Shown in pieces: positions 1 to 12,117 of a DNA stretch of 64,000 bases. The DNA comes from Naasia lichenicola. GTDB taxonomy: Bacteria > Actinomycetota > Actinomycetes > Actinomycetales > Microbacteriaceae. A model generated the notes under the pieces. The model made no database searches, was not told the origin of the DNA, and saw nothing but the letters and a program-made list of their open reading frames with translations. The position numbers were made by a program, and so were the translations under genes. The stretch is from positions 1 to 64,000 of the forward strand of contig NZ_SSSM01000002.1 of assembly GCF_004801885.1 (NCBI RefSeq). The letters are read 5' to 3'. The first letter of the stretch is position 1. Every line of letters begins with the position of its first letter.

Positions 1-587
<587 letters not shown>

Positions 588-598
<11 letters not shown>

Positions 599-1421
599 AG
601 TCGGCTCCGAGGTTGTCGAGATGGGCGTCGTCCCAGGTCGAGGCCGTCCAGCGCAGGGACAGCTCTCCGAGCGGCTCCAGCTGGTCGAACGCTAGCGCAC
701 CGGCGCGATAGAGCTCGAGGATCGCCAGGAAGCGGGCGATCACGACGGGGTTCTCCTCCCCCGAGACCAGCTCGCGGAATGTGCCCGCATCTCCCCCGCG
801 CAGCATGGCGACCACGGTGGCAGCCTGCTCGCGGATGCTCACCTTGGGCGCGTGCAGGTGCTCGAGGGCCACCGTCGGCGTCTCTCGGGGCGTCAGCGCG
901 AGGGTGGCGAAGGCGGCGAACTCGGCGAGGCCGGCGGTCCAGACCAGATCGGGTGCCGGCGCGCGGAAGCGCTCCTCGAGCTTGACCGATCGGTAGTGCC
1001 GCGACGTCTCGCGCAGCAGGCTCTCGGCGAACCAGCCGGACATCTCCTTGAACGCGCGGTACTGCAGGAGTCGGGCGAACAGCAGGTCGCGGGCCTCGAG
1101 CAGGGCGACGTCCTCCGCGTCGACCAGCTCCCCCTGGGGCAGCAGGCCGACGAGCTTGAGGTCGAGCAGGGTCGCGGCCACCACGAGGAACTCGCTGGCC
1201 TCGTCGAGCTGGTCCGGTCCGCCGCCCGACTCGTCGTCGTTCAGCTGATGCAGATAGCCGAGGAACTCGTCCGTGATCACGGACAGCGAGATCTCGGTGA
1301 TCTCCAGCTGGTGCTTGGCGATGAGCGAGAGCAGCAGGTCGAACGGGCCGTCGAAGCCGGCCACCTTGACCGAGAACCCCGGTGTCGGATCGCTCGCCGC
1401 GACGGCGAGGTCGAGGGTCAT
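588..1421 (-). CDS. scpA: Segregation and condensation protein A (kleisin)
   Basis: ScpA (277 aa) is the kleisin that bridges the Smc heads and binds ScpB. The signature FDGPFDLLLSLIAKHQLEI is at residues 23-41, followed by the helical N-terminal Smc-neck-binding domain and a C-terminal winged helix ending in ELSLRWT. The frame stays open upstream, but the ATG at 1421 fits the family N-terminus and follows parA by 26 bp. parA-scpA-scpB is a conserved actinobacterial order (Rv1708-Rv1710 in M. tuberculosis). Confidence 0.95.
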
Positions 1422-1447
1422 CTCAGAGAGCTGTCGGATCGGACGGG

Positions 1448-2497
1448 TCAGTCGACCGCGCCACGCGAGATGAGCTCTCGAGCGAGCTGTCGGTACGCCT
1501 GAGCGGCGGCGTGATCCGGGGCGAACTGCAGGATGGGGACACCGGCCACGGACGCGTCCGGGAACTTGACGGTGCGTCCGATGACGGTCTCGAGCACCTG
1601 ATCCTCGAACGCCTCGACGACCCGGTCGAGCACCTCGCGGCCGTGCAGGGTGCGGGAGTCGTACATCGTCGCCACGATGCCGTCGAGCTCGATCGCCGGG
1701 TTCAGCCGGTCGCGCACCTTGTCGATGGTCTCCACGAGCAGGGCGACGCCGCGCAGAGCGAAGTACTCGCACTCCAGCGGGATCAGCACTCCGTGCGCGG
1801 CGGCGAGCGCGTTCACGGTGAGCAGCCCGAGGGAGGGCTGGCAGTCGATGAGGATGACGTCGTAGCTGTCGACGACGCGGCGCAGCACCCGCGCGAGGGT
1901 CTGCTCGCGGGCGACCTCGTTGACGAGGTGCACCTCTGCGGCCGAGAGGTCGATGTTGGCGGGAATGACGTCGAGACCCGGGATGCTGGTCGGCTGGATC
2001 GCAAGGAACGGGTCGCGGGCGGTGCCGATCAGCAGGTCGTAGATGGTGACGACGTCGTGGGACTGCACGCCGAGGCCGGCCGAGAGCGCACCCTGCGGGT
2101 CGAAGTCGATGATGAGCACCTTGCGCCCGTACTCGGCGAGCGCGGCGCCCAGGTTGATGCTCGTGGTGGTCTTGCCGACCCCGCCCTTCTGGTTGCAGAG
2201 GGCGACGATCCGTGCCGGACCGGTCTTGGCGAGCGGTGCGGGCGTCGCGAACTCGGTGCGAGGGCGGCCGGTCGGGCCGTTGGGCAGTCCGATCGAACCG
2301 CTGTCCAGCGTGACCGACGTGCCCGTGCCGGAGGTTCCGGTGCCGGCGTGGCCCGGGGTGCTCGTGGGCGCCTCGTGCGCCGCGTCCACCCCGATGGCCG
2401 CCAGGGTGATGGTCGGCGCCGTGATGGTCGGCACCGGGCCCGTCATGGTGGTGGTGGAGGTGGGTGCCTCCGCGAGCATCTGGTTGCTGTGCGTCAT
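1448..2497 (-). CDS. parA: ParA/Soj-family ATPase next to scpAB
   Basis: This is a MinD/ParA-type P-loop ATPase of 349 aa. The deviant Walker A motif KGGVGKTT is at about residues 104-111, and motifs IIDFDPQGALSAGLG and ILIDCQPSLGLLTVNAL follow. Residues 1-95 are a low-complexity Thr/Pro/Gly/Ala extension of unknown role. The start at 2497 is preceded by AAGGGA with 7-nt spacing; an in-frame ATG at 2521 has its only purine tract directly against the codon and is less likely. No ParB or parS is adjacent. By position it is the scpAB-linked ParA paralogue, probably aiding chromosome organisation rather than forming the canonical ParABS system. Confidence 0.9.
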   Translation of the reverse strand: MTHSNQMLAEAPTSTTTMTGPVPTITAPTITLAAIGVDAAHEAPTSTPGHAGTGTSGTGTSVTLDSGSIGLPNGPTGRPRTEFATPAPLAKTGPARIVALCNQKGGVGKTTTSINLGAALAEYGRKVLIIDFDPQGALSAGLGVQSHDVVTIYDLLIGTARDPFLAIQPTSIPGLDVIPANIDLSAAEVHLVNEVAREQTLARVLRRVVDSYDVILIDCQPSLGLLTVNALAAAHGVLIPLECEYFALRGVALLVETIDKVRDRLNPAIELDGIVATMYDSRTLHGREVLDRVVEAFEDQVLETVIGRTVKFPDASVAGVPILQFAPDHAAAQAYRQLARELISRGAVD

Positions 2498-2693
2498 CCC
2501 GACGTCCCTTGCTGTTCGCATTCCTGTCCAACGAGCGGACGCTTCCGTCCCTCGTGGCCACAGTAAGGAGCCGATGCCGACCCGTCGGGGGTCACGCGCG
2601 GCGTGGCGGGAATCACCCCCATCCAGGTGTCATCCATTGGTTGAAGGTCTGGCGCTCGCGAACGTGCGGAACGCGGACGGAGAATCCGTGAAC

Positions 2694-2741
2694 TGCCCAG
2701 TTCTGCCGGTTGCTGCGGGTTTCAGGCGGCAGAACTGGGCA
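2694..2741. repeat. Intergenic dyad, family 1 copy A, downstream of xerD
   Basis: Perfect 15-bp inverted arms (TGCCCAGTTCTGCCG at 2694-2708, complement at 2727-2741) flank an 18-nt loop, 15 bp past the xerD stop. The same arm sequence forms dyads at 33932-33991 and 34827-34884. It may act as a terminator although no T-tract follows. The rest of 2522-2755 is parA upstream DNA with a TACTGT -10-like box near 2558-2563 but no good -35. Confidence 0.8.
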
Positions 2742-2755
2742 TCTCGCGATCCGAA

Positions 2756-3667
2756 TCAGCGAGCTCGAGGGTGCGCGCCGATGTAGACGTCGCGCAGCGT
2801 GTCCACCGTGACCAGCGTGTAGAGCTGGGTCGTCGCGACGGACGAGTGGCCGAGCAGCTCCTGCACGACCCGCACGTCGGCGCCGCCCGCCAGGAGGTGG
2901 GTGGCGAAGGAGTGCCGGAAGGTGTGCGGAGAGACGTGGGCGCTGAGCTGGGCGCGCTCCGCCGCCGCCTGGATCACGAGCCAGGCGGTCTGCCGGGACA
3001 TCCGAGCACCGCGCGGGCCGAGGAACAGCGCGGGCGTCGAGCCGCCGACGGCAGCCCATGCGGGGCGGACGCGCACGAGGTACTCATCGATCGCGGCACG
3101 GGCGAAGCTGCCGACCGGGACCATCCGCTGCTTGCCGCCCTTGCCGCGCACGCGCAGCATGCCGCTGTCCTCCATCGCGTCGAGGTCGTCGACATCGAGG
3201 CCGACCGCCTCGCTCACCCGCGCCCCGGTGGCGTAGAGCAGCTCGAGGAGGGCGTGGTCGCGCAGAGCCGTCGGCTCGTCGCCGCCGGTCGCCTTGAGCA
3301 GGGTGTCCATCTGGTCGACCGTGAGCGCCTTCGGCAGCCGCAGGCCGAGCTTCGGCGGCTTCACCTCCGCGGCTGCGTCGGCGTCGAGCACCCGGTCGTC
3401 GACGAGGAACCGGTGCAGCCCGCGCACGGAGGAGAGCATCCGTCCGACCGATGCGCTGGCGAGGGCCCGCTCCCCCGTGCGCAGCGACTGGCTGAACGCG
3501 GCGACGTCGGACGTGCCGACCGAGGCCATGTCCGCCGTGCCGCGGGCGCGCAGGAAGGCCACGTAGGCGTCGAGATCGCGTCGGTACGCGGCCACGGTGT
3601 TCGCGGACAGGCCACGCTCGATGGAGACGTGACGGAGGAAGCCGGCGACGGCAGCCTCAGGTGTCAT
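2756..3667 (-). CDS. xerD: Tyrosine recombinase XerD
   Basis: This is a 303-aa site-specific tyrosine recombinase that resolves chromosome dimers at dif together with XerC. The N-terminal core-binding (SAM-like) domain has the pattern LSANTVAAYRRDL. All catalytic residues are visible: R150 (ATGARVSE), K176 (GKGGKQR), H248 and R251 (HTFRHSFATHLL), H274 (LLGHSS) and nucleophile Y283 (TTQLYT). It follows the Nudix gene by 12 bp. Location among pyrG, Nudix and scpAB supports XerD over XerC or a phage integrase. Confidence 0.95.
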   Translation of the reverse strand: MTPEAAVAGFLRHVSIERGLSANTVAAYRRDLDAYVAFLRARGTADMASVGTSDVAAFSQSLRTGERALASASVGRMLSSVRGLHRFLVDDRVLDADAAAEVKPPKLGLRLPKALTVDQMDTLLKATGGDEPTALRDHALLELLYATGARVSEAVGLDVDDLDAMEDSGMLRVRGKGGKQRMVPVGSFARAAIDEYLVRVRPAWAAVGGSTPALFLGPRGARMSRQTAWLVIQAAAERAQLSAHVSPHTFRHSFATHLLAGGADVRVVQELLGHSSVATTQLYTLVTVDTLRDVYIGAHPRAR

Positions 3668-3679
3668 GCCCTCAGCGTG

Positions 3680-6075
<2,396 letters not shown>

Positions 6076-6134
6076 TCACTCTATGCCAGGAGACGACATC
6101 TTCGGTTCCCGAGAGCCCTCCGCATTGTTACGTT

Positions 6135-6157
6135 CTCGTTCCAGGTCGACCTGCGAG
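6135..6157 (-). terminator. Possible recN terminator hairpin
   Basis: The palindrome CAGGTCGACCTG (6142-6153) is flanked by CTCG/CGAG and lies 3 bp past the recN stop, with a 3-nt bulge on one side. No T-run follows; a short purine-rich stretch precedes pyrG. Weak evidence. Confidence 0.3.
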
Positions 6158-6160
6158 GGG

Positions 6161-7858
6161 TCAGGAGGCGGCGAGGTCGAGGAGCTCCTGGGCGTGGGCG
6201 AGGCCGGTCGCCGAGTCGGGCAGGCCGGAGAGCAGGCGGGCCATCTCGGCGACGCGGTCGTCGCCCTCGAGGCGGCGGACGCTGGAGGTGGTCACCTCGC
6301 CCGAGCGGTCCTTCTCGACGCGCAGATGGTTGGTGGCGAATGCGGCCACCTGGGCGAGGTGGGTCACGACGATGACCTGCGCCGACTCGGCGAGCTTGCC
6401 GAGGCGGCGCCCGATCTCGATCGCCGATGCGCCGCCGACCCCCGAGTCGACCTCGTCGAAGACGAACGTCGGAACCGGGTCGGTCGCAGCGAGCACGACC
6501 TCGATCGCGAGCATGATCCGCGAGAGCTCGCCGCCCGACGCTCCACGGCCGAGCGGTCGGGGCTCTCCCCCGGGGTGCGGCTGGAGCAGCAGCTGCACGC
6601 TGTCCCGGCCGTGCGCGGTGAGCTCGTCGCGGCGACGGACGTCGACCATGAGCTGGGCGTCGGGCATCGCGAGGGCGGACAGCTCTGCACTGACCGCCTC
6701 GGCCAGCCGTGTCGCCGCCGATTCGCGCTGCTCGCTGAGCTGATCGGCCAGCTCGGACACGATCGTCGCGTCGGCTTCGGTCTCCGCGGCGAGCGCCTCG
6801 ATGCGATCGCCGTCGGTGTCGAGCTCGAGCAGCCGCTCGCTGCCCTCGGCGAGGTGGAGGATGGCGTCGTCGAGGGTCGGACCGTACTTGCGGGTCAGGA
6901 TGGACAGCTCGGACATCCGCTGCTGCGCGGCTTCGAGCTCGCGTGCCGAGTCGGCGTCGAAGCCGCTGGCATAGCCGGCGATCCCGGTCGCCGCATCGGC
7001 CGAGAGGTAGGCGATGGCGGTGACCTGCTCGGCGAGGGCGGCCAGCTCGGGGTCGAGCTCCGCGGCGCGCTCGAGGGTACGCCGCGCCTCGCCGATCAGC
7101 CCCAGCACGTCGACGGAGTCGTTCTCGGACGACAGCAGCTCGTGCGCTTGGGTGGCCGCGAGGCGCAGCTCCTCGGCGTTGGCCATCCGCAGCACCCGCT
7201 GCTGCAGCTCGACGTCCTCGCCCGGTTGCGGAGCGACCACCTCGATCTCCGCGAGCGCGGCCCGAAGCTCGGATGCCTCCGTCGCCCGCAGGTCGCGGTC
7301 GGCGACCAGCCGGCCGAGCTCGTCGCGGTTCGCCTGCCAGCGCCGATACGCGGTCTGGTAGTGCTCGAACGCCTCAGCGAATGCCTCGCCGGCGTAGCGA
7401 TCGAGCGCCTCCCGCTGAGCCACGGCGGACTTCAGGCGGAGCTGATCGGACTGCCCGTGCACGACGACGAGGCTGCTGGCGAGCTCCGCGAGCAGCCCGG
7501 CCGGAGCGGACCTCCCGCCGACCGAGGCGCGGCTGCGTCCCTCGGCCGCGATGGTCCGGCTGATGATGAGCTCGGCGCGGCCGGGAGAGACGTCGTCGAG
7601 CTCTCCCCCTGCGTCGCGCACTCGGTCGGCGACGACGCCTGCGGCGTCGACCTCCCAGCGGCCGTCGACGATCGCCCTGTCGCTGCCCGCACGGATGACT
7701 CCGGCGTCCGCCCGCTCTCCGAGCAGCAGCCCCAGCGCGGTGACCAGCATCGTCTTGCCCGCGCCCGTCTCACCGGTCAGGGCGGTGAAGCCACGCCCGA
7801 GCGGCAGCGTGGTCCGTCCGATGACGCCGAGGTCACGGATGTCGATCTCTTCGATCAT
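6161..7858 (-). CDS. recN: DNA repair protein RecN
   Basis: A 565-aa SMC-like ATPase acting early in double-strand break repair. Walker A GETGAGKT is at residues 29-36. Long coiled-coil arms fill the middle (alternating Glu/Leu/Ala-rich helices). The ABC signature GASGGELSRIM and Walker B VFDEVDSGVGG are in the C-terminal half. Its position between nadK and pyrG matches other actinobacteria. No LexA box is visible upstream, so SOS control is not evident here. Confidence 0.95.
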   Translation of the reverse strand: MIEEIDIRDLGVIGRTTLPLGRGFTALTGETGAGKTMLVTALGLLLGERADAGVIRAGSDRAIVDGRWEVDAAGVVADRVRDAGGELDDVSPGRAELIISRTIAAEGRSRASVGGRSAPAGLLAELASSLVVVHGQSDQLRLKSAVAQREALDRYAGEAFAEAFEHYQTAYRRWQANRDELGRLVADRDLRATEASELRAALAEIEVVAPQPGEDVELQQRVLRMANAEELRLAATQAHELLSSENDSVDVLGLIGEARRTLERAAELDPELAALAEQVTAIAYLSADAATGIAGYASGFDADSARELEAAQQRMSELSILTRKYGPTLDDAILHLAEGSERLLELDTDGDRIEALAAETEADATIVSELADQLSEQRESAATRLAEAVSAELSALAMPDAQLMVDVRRRDELTAHGRDSVQLLLQPHPGGEPRPLGRGASGGELSRIMLAIEVVLAATDPVPTFVFDEVDSGVGGASAIEIGRRLGKLAESAQVIVVTHLAQVAAFATNHLRVEKDRSGEVTTSSVRRLEGDDRVAEMARLLSGLPDSATGLAHAQELLDLAAS

Positions 7859-7927
7859 GAGCGGAGCACCCCCAGAACCCTCGCGAACCGGACCCGAGTC
7901 GTCGAACCCATCATGAGCCCCACCGGC

Positions 7928-8836
7928 TCACGCGTCGGCCGGCCCTCGCCAGCCGGCGACGCGGAGGTCGAACTTGCGCACGAGACGGTCGGTGAAGACG
8001 CCGCGCTGCAGGCGGGCCAGCCGCACGGGAACACCGGATCGACGGACCTCCACGCGCGCGCCCGGCTGCAGATCGTGGGTGCGGCGACCGTCGCAGAACA
8101 GGGTGCCCGCTCCGTGGGTGCGCTCGAGCACCTCGACGGCGATGACCGTGGTCGGGGCCACGACGAGCGGCCGGGCGAAGAGGGCGTGGGCCGCGAGCGG
8201 GACGACGAGGATGGCGTCGATGTTCGGCCAGACCACGGGTCCACCGCCGGAGAAGGCATAGGCGGTCGATCCGGTGGGGGTCGACATGACGATGCCGTCG
8301 CAGCCGAAGCTGGACAGCGGACGGCCGTTGACCTCCATGACCACCTCGAGCATGCGCTCTCGGCTCGACTTCTCGACGGTCGCCTCGTTGAGCGCCCAGC
8401 TCTCGTAGACGATCTCGCCGCCCACGGTCACGGTGACGTCGATGGTCATCCGCTCTTCGACCTCGTAGTCGCGGACCAGGACGCGGCGGAGGGTCTCGCC
8501 CAGGTCGTCGCGCTCGGCCTCGGCGAGGAAGCCGACGTGTCCGAGGTTGACGCCGACGAGCGGCACCGTCGATCCGCGCACCAGCTCGGCGGCGCGCAGG
8601 ATGGTGCCGTCGCCGCCGAGCACGATGACGATCTCGAGGTCGTCGACGGGAACCGAGTCGAACTCGACGAGCCCCGACTGCACATGCGCGACGGCCTGCA
8701 CGTCATGGAGCTCCGACGGCGTCATCACCACCTGGATCCCGGCGTCGACGAGGGAGGTGACCACCTCGGCGGCGGCACTCAGGGATTCGGCGCGACCCGT
8801 ATGGGCGACGACGAGCATCGAGCGAAGATCCGCCAC
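7928..8836 (-). CDS. nadK: NAD kinase
   Basis: A 302-aa ATP/polyphosphate-dependent NAD kinase making NADP. The family motif GGDGT is at about residues 74-78, and the second conserved motif lies in GIVMSTPTGSTAYAFSGGGP. The chosen GTG at 8836 has AGGAG at 7-nt spacing; another GTG two codons upstream overlaps that ribosome site, and an ATG 6 codons downstream has none. It sits between tlyA and recN. Confidence 0.95.
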   Translation of the reverse strand: MADLRSMLVVAHTGRAESLSAAAEVVTSLVDAGIQVVMTPSELHDVQAVAHVQSGLVEFDSVPVDDLEIVIVLGGDGTILRAAELVRGSTVPLVGVNLGHVGFLAEAERDDLGETLRRVLVRDYEVEERMTIDVTVTVGGEIVYESWALNEATVEKSSRERMLEVVMEVNGRPLSSFGCDGIVMSTPTGSTAYAFSGGGPVVWPNIDAILVVPLAAHALFARPLVVAPTTVIAVEVLERTHGAGTLFCDGRRTHDLQPGARVEVRRSGVPVRLARLQRGVFTDRLVRKFDLRVAGWRGPADA

Positions 8837-8950
8837 GTTCACGCTCCTGCAATCATCGGAAGGCTGCCCTCCCATTCTGTCGGGTCTCGACCCCACCGTG
8901 GGCGCCGCGGCTCCGACGCCGATGCGGACGGGTGCCAACCGCGGTCCGTC

Positions 8951-9745
8951 TCAGCCCACGAAGCCCAGGGTCACGCTGCCCAGCAGCTCGGATGGATTGG
9001 GGCCGCCCGCCCGGAGGTGGACGAGGAACTCCCTGTTCCCCGATCCGCCGCTCAGGGGCGACGGGATGATCCCCATCGGTCCGAGACCCAGGTCCCAGGC
9101 CGACCAGAGAACGCGGGAGATCGCGTCGATGCGCAGCCCCAGGTCGCGCACGATGCCCTCCTTGACGCCCTGCCGGCCGACCTCGAATTGCGGCTTGATC
9201 AGGAGGAGGAAATCGGCGTCCGCCGAGCCCGCGCTCACCAGGGCGGGCAGCACCAGGCCGAGGGGGATGAAGGACAGGTCGGCCACGATGAGGGTCGGCT
9301 GCTCGTCGGAGCGGGTGAGAGCCGCGAGAGCCGCGCGGTCCAGCTCTCGGACGTTCACGCCCTCGAAGGAGCGCACGCGGAGGTCGAGCGCCACGGCGGG
9401 TGCCAGCTGACCATGGCCGACGTCGACGGCGAGCACCTCGCGAGCGCCTCGCTCGAGCAGGACCTGACTGAATCCCCCCGTGGACGCGCCGGCATCGAGC
9501 GCGAGGCGGCCGGCGGGATCGACCCCGAACGCGTCGAGGGCTGCGAGGAGCTTGTGGGCGCCGCGACTCACGTAGTGATCGGGAGCGCTGACGAGGATCT
9601 CGTCCGCCTCGTCGACCCGATGCGACGCCTTGGTGATGGATCGGCCGCCGACGCTCACCACCCCGCTGTCGATGAGGCCGGCCGCTTGGCCGCGCGAGCG
9701 GGCGAGTCCCCGCTCGACCAGGGCCGCGTCGATGCGGGAGCTCAC
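8951..9745 (-). CDS. tlyA: TlyA-family 16S/23S rRNA 2'-O-methyltransferase
   Basis: A 264-aa protein with an N-terminal S4 RNA-binding domain (residues 1-60, LVERGLARSRGQAAGLIDSG) and an FtsJ-like SAM-binding methyltransferase fold (LALDAGASTGGFSQVLL). In mycobacteria TlyA methylates 16S C1409 and 23S C1920 (ribose), which sensitises ribosomes to capreomycin. The GTG start overlaps the stop of the preceding small ORF (GTGA). Confidence 0.93.
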   Translation of the reverse strand: MSSRIDAALVERGLARSRGQAAGLIDSGVVSVGGRSITKASHRVDEADEILVSAPDHYVSRGAHKLLAALDAFGVDPAGRLALDAGASTGGFSQVLLERGAREVLAVDVGHGQLAPAVALDLRVRSFEGVNVRELDRAALAALTRSDEQPTLIVADLSFIPLGLVLPALVSAGSADADFLLLIKPQFEVGRQGVKEGIVRDLGLRIDAISRVLWSAWDLGLGPMGIIPSPLSGGSGNREFLVHLRAGGPNPSELLGSVTLGFVG

Positions 9746-9927
9746 GAGTCGGCGGGTGCCGCTTCGAGCTCGGTGCGCAATGCGTCGAGGAGCTGTCCGT
9801 AGCCGTCCGCGCGCTCGGCGAGGGGCAGCTGCTCCACCTCGCTCAGCCGCGTGGCGATCTCTGCCGTGCGTTCGTTCTCCACGATGTCACGGTACAGCGC
9901 CGGATCGATCGCGAGCGCGTCGACCGG
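9742..9927 (-). CDS. Small conserved ORF between HAD gene and tlyA (start uncertain)
   Basis: An open frame encodes DPALYRDIVENERTAEIATR, then a Leu/Glu-rich helical tail ending in ELEAAPADS. It stops at 9742-9744, overlapping the tlyA GTG by 4 nt. M. tuberculosis has a small protein (Rv1693) at exactly this position, which supports a real gene of about 55-60 residues. No ATG, GTG or TTG precedes the conserved segment after the HAD stop at 9933; the first GTG in frame (9882) would remove DPALYRDI. The start may be non-canonical or lie inside the HAD gene. Function unknown. Confidence 0.55.
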   Translation of the reverse strand, partial: PVDALAIDPALYRDIVENERTAEIATRLSEVEQLPLAERADGYGQLLDALRTELEAAPADS

Positions 9928-9932
9928 GCTGA

Positions 9933-10931
9933 CTACCGCTCGCTGTACAGGCGAGGGGGCACGTCGAGCGCGTAGATCGGCAGGCCCGATCCCCAGATCG
10001 CTGCGCAGGCGGCGCGCAGCAGATCGATCGGGCGGTCTCCATCTGCGAGGATCTCGACCCGGCCGTTCCGCAACCGGACCCGCGCGCCGGCGACGGTGGT
10101 CACATCGTTCCTGGTCACCGCGATCGGATACGGCTCGAACAGCTGGCGCAGGTCGTCGAGCAGGAAGTCGGGGCGGGATGACGCATCGGCGGCGAGCAGC
10201 TGCTTGGCACGGTCGATCCCGGTCAGGACGTGCACCGAGCGCATCTTCGCCCGCTGAGCGCCGAGGATGTCGGTGTCGAGGCGGTCTCCGATGAAGAGCG
10301 GCGAGCTCGCACCGAAGCGCTCGACCGCTTCCGTGAAGATGGGCGTCTCGGGCTTCCCCGCGACCTGAGGCAGGATGCCGACCGCAGTGTGCACGGCGGA
10401 GACGAGCGTGCCGTTTCCCGGGGCGATGCCGCCTTCCACGGGAATCGTCCAGTCCGTGTTCGTCGCCACCCAGGGGATGCCGTTCCCGGATCGGTCTCGG
10501 GCCAGCGCGAGAGCAGCCTGCGCCAGGTCCTTCCAGCCGACGTCGGGACTGAACCCTTGGACCACTGCCGCGGGCCCGTCACTCGCTGCGCGGGTCACGC
10601 GGAAGCCGGCTCGCTCGATCTCCGTCGTGAGCCCCTCTCCCCCGACGACCAGGATGAGGGAGCCCGCCGGCACCGCCGCAGCGAGCAGCCGCATGGCGGC
10701 CTGAGGTGAGGTGACCACATCCGAGGGCGCAACCGTGAGGCCGAAATCGGTGAGGTGCGCGGCGACGACCGAATCGCTGCGCGACGCATTGTTCGTGATG
10801 TAGCCGACCCGGATCCCCTCGTCGACTGCACGGTTCAGCGACTCGACGGCATGCGGGATCGCGTGCGGGCCCTGATAGACCACGCCGTCCAGGTCGGCGA
10901 GAAGCACATCGACGCCCTCGAGCGGCGTCAC
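9933..10931 (-). CDS. HAD-superfamily phosphatase (NagD-like, subclass IIA)
   Basis: A 332-aa HAD IIA hydrolase. Motif I is LLADLDGVVYQG near the N-terminus, motif II is in GYITNNASRS, and the C-terminal motif is PLFIGDRLDTDILGAQRA. In M. tuberculosis the orthologue in this position (Rv1692) is a glycerol-3-phosphate phosphatase involved in phospholipid recycling, so that activity is likely but unproven here. The GTG at 10931 is chosen; an upstream ATG at 10955 would overlap the preceding gene. After the core domain there is a 60-residue C-terminal segment. Confidence 0.85.
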   Translation of the reverse strand: MTPLEGVDVLLADLDGVVYQGPHAIPHAVESLNRAVDEGIRVGYITNNASRSDSVVAAHLTDFGLTVAPSDVVTSPQAAMRLLAAAVPAGSLILVVGGEGLTTEIERAGFRVTRAASDGPAAVVQGFSPDVGWKDLAQAALALARDRSGNGIPWVATNTDWTIPVEGGIAPGNGTLVSAVHTAVGILPQVAGKPETPIFTEAVERFGASSPLFIGDRLDTDILGAQRAKMRSVHVLTGIDRAKQLLAADASSRPDFLLDDLRQLFEPYPIAVTRNDVTTVAGARVRLRNGRVEILADGDRPIDLLRAACAAIWGSGLPIYALDVPPRLYSER

Positions 10932-10935
10932 GGGC

Positions 10936-12048
10936 CTAGGACGCCGGCCGAGCATCGTCGCCGTCGCCGTCGCCTTCAGCAGGACCATCGGCAGGATCGG
11001 CAGCCGGATCGGCAGCCGGATCGACGGCCGGATCGGCAGCCGGATCGACGGCCGGATCGGCAGCGGGACCATCCCCAGCAGTGGGAATGTCCTCATCGTC
11101 GATGGCCACGTCCTCCACCTCGAGCACGTCGTCGGCGGCGCCGTCGTCGAGCGCGTCGGCGGCCACATCGGCCCGGGTGCGCCACAGCTCCGCTTCCCTG
11201 CCGCGGCCGAGATCTCCGAGGACCTCGGCGTAGGCAGCGAACAGCGCTGGGCTGTAGTCGAAGGCACGCGTCGGGTCGAGCTGAGGGATCTCGAGCTCCG
11301 CCAGCGCCGCGTCGGTCTGGCCGAGGTCGAGTCGTGCGCCGGACATCGCGATCGCCAGACCCACCTGCACTGAGACAGGCAGCGTCGACCTGTCGACCGA
11401 GCGCCCCGTCTCGAGCGCACGATCCGGCCGGCCGACGCCTCGCTCGCTGTCGACCATCAGAGGCAGCTGGTCGTTCGAACCTGAGATGCGACGGTAGGTG
11501 CGCAGTTCGCGGAGTGCGAGAGCGAAGTCCCCGATGGCGTAGGCCGTGATCGCCAGCGTCTCGCGCACGACCGCGATGCGTCCGGCACGTCGAGCCGCGG
11601 AGAGCGCATGACGATGGGCCAGCTCCGGATCCTCATCGATCAGCCGCGCAGCCATTGCGAGATGACGGGCCACCTCGTCCGCGTTCTCCTTGGAGAGCGT
11701 CTTGAGCTGCGTACGGGCGCCCTTCTCGAGGTCCGCCGGCTTGACCTCGTCGGGGATGAGGGGATCGTCATGCCGCGGCCGAACCGAACGCAGGTCGGGA
11801 CCATCACGTTCCGGCAGGTCACCGCGTGCATCTCGTGCCGCCGGCCCTCCCCGAGAGGGACGGGGCCGCTCATCACGAGGAGCATGCTTGCCCTTCTCGT
11901 CGCGCGGCTGCCACGACGGGCGGTCCGAGCGCGGCGGACGGGCGCTGTGCTGTCCACGCCCTCCGCCCGATGATCCGCCGGAGCTTCCCGCAGAGGAGCC
12001 GCTTGAGTGCGGACGGCGAGGACGATCGCGACCTGATTGATCGGACAC
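10936..12048 (-). CDS. TPR-like conserved actinobacterial protein
   Basis: A 370-aa protein with three parts. Residues 1-95 are Ser/Gly/Arg/Pro-rich and disordered. Residues 100-300 are alpha-helical with TPR-like helical pairs (AMAARLIDEDPELAHRHALS, AYAIGDFALALRELRTYRRI, DLGQTDAALAELEIPQLDP). The acidic tail has Ala-Asp-Pro repeats. It corresponds by position to Rv1691. GTG start at 12048 follows AAGG with 8-nt spacing. Function is unknown; it is probably a scaffold. Confidence 0.8.
   Translation of the reverse strand: MSDQSGRDRPRRPHSSGSSAGSSGGSSGGGRGQHSARPPRSDRPSWQPRDEKGKHAPRDERPRPSRGGPAARDARGDLPERDGPDLRSVRPRHDDPLIPDEVKPADLEKGARTQLKTLSKENADEVARHLAMAARLIDEDPELAHRHALSAARRAGRIAVVRETLAITAYAIGDFALALRELRTYRRISGSNDQLPLMVDSERGVGRPDRALETGRSVDRSTLPVSVQVGLAIAMSGARLDLGQTDAALAELEIPQLDPTRAFDYSPALFAAYAEVLGDLGRGREAELWRTRADVAADALDDGAADDVLEVEDVAIDDEDIPTAGDGPAADPAVDPAADPAVDPAADPAADPADGPAEGDGDGDDARPAS
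10994..11065 (-). repeat. Six tandem 12-bp units inside the TPR-like gene
   Basis: Six consecutive 12-bp units alternate between GGATCGGCAGCC and GGATCGACGGCC (plus-strand reading). They encode the ADPA/VDPA repeats of the acidic C-terminal tail. Unit number could vary by slippage without breaking the frame. Confidence 0.85.
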
Positions 12049-12117
12049 TGAAGACCTTCTCTACTGACGTGGACGCTATGGGGTTATGAGGATCGAGCGA
12101 TAGTGCAGGTTAAACAG

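Noticed and set aside
3294-3667. XerD as an integrase of a mobile element
   Set aside because: Neighbours are housekeeping genes in a conserved order, there are no attachment repeats, and the sequence matches chromosomal XerD.
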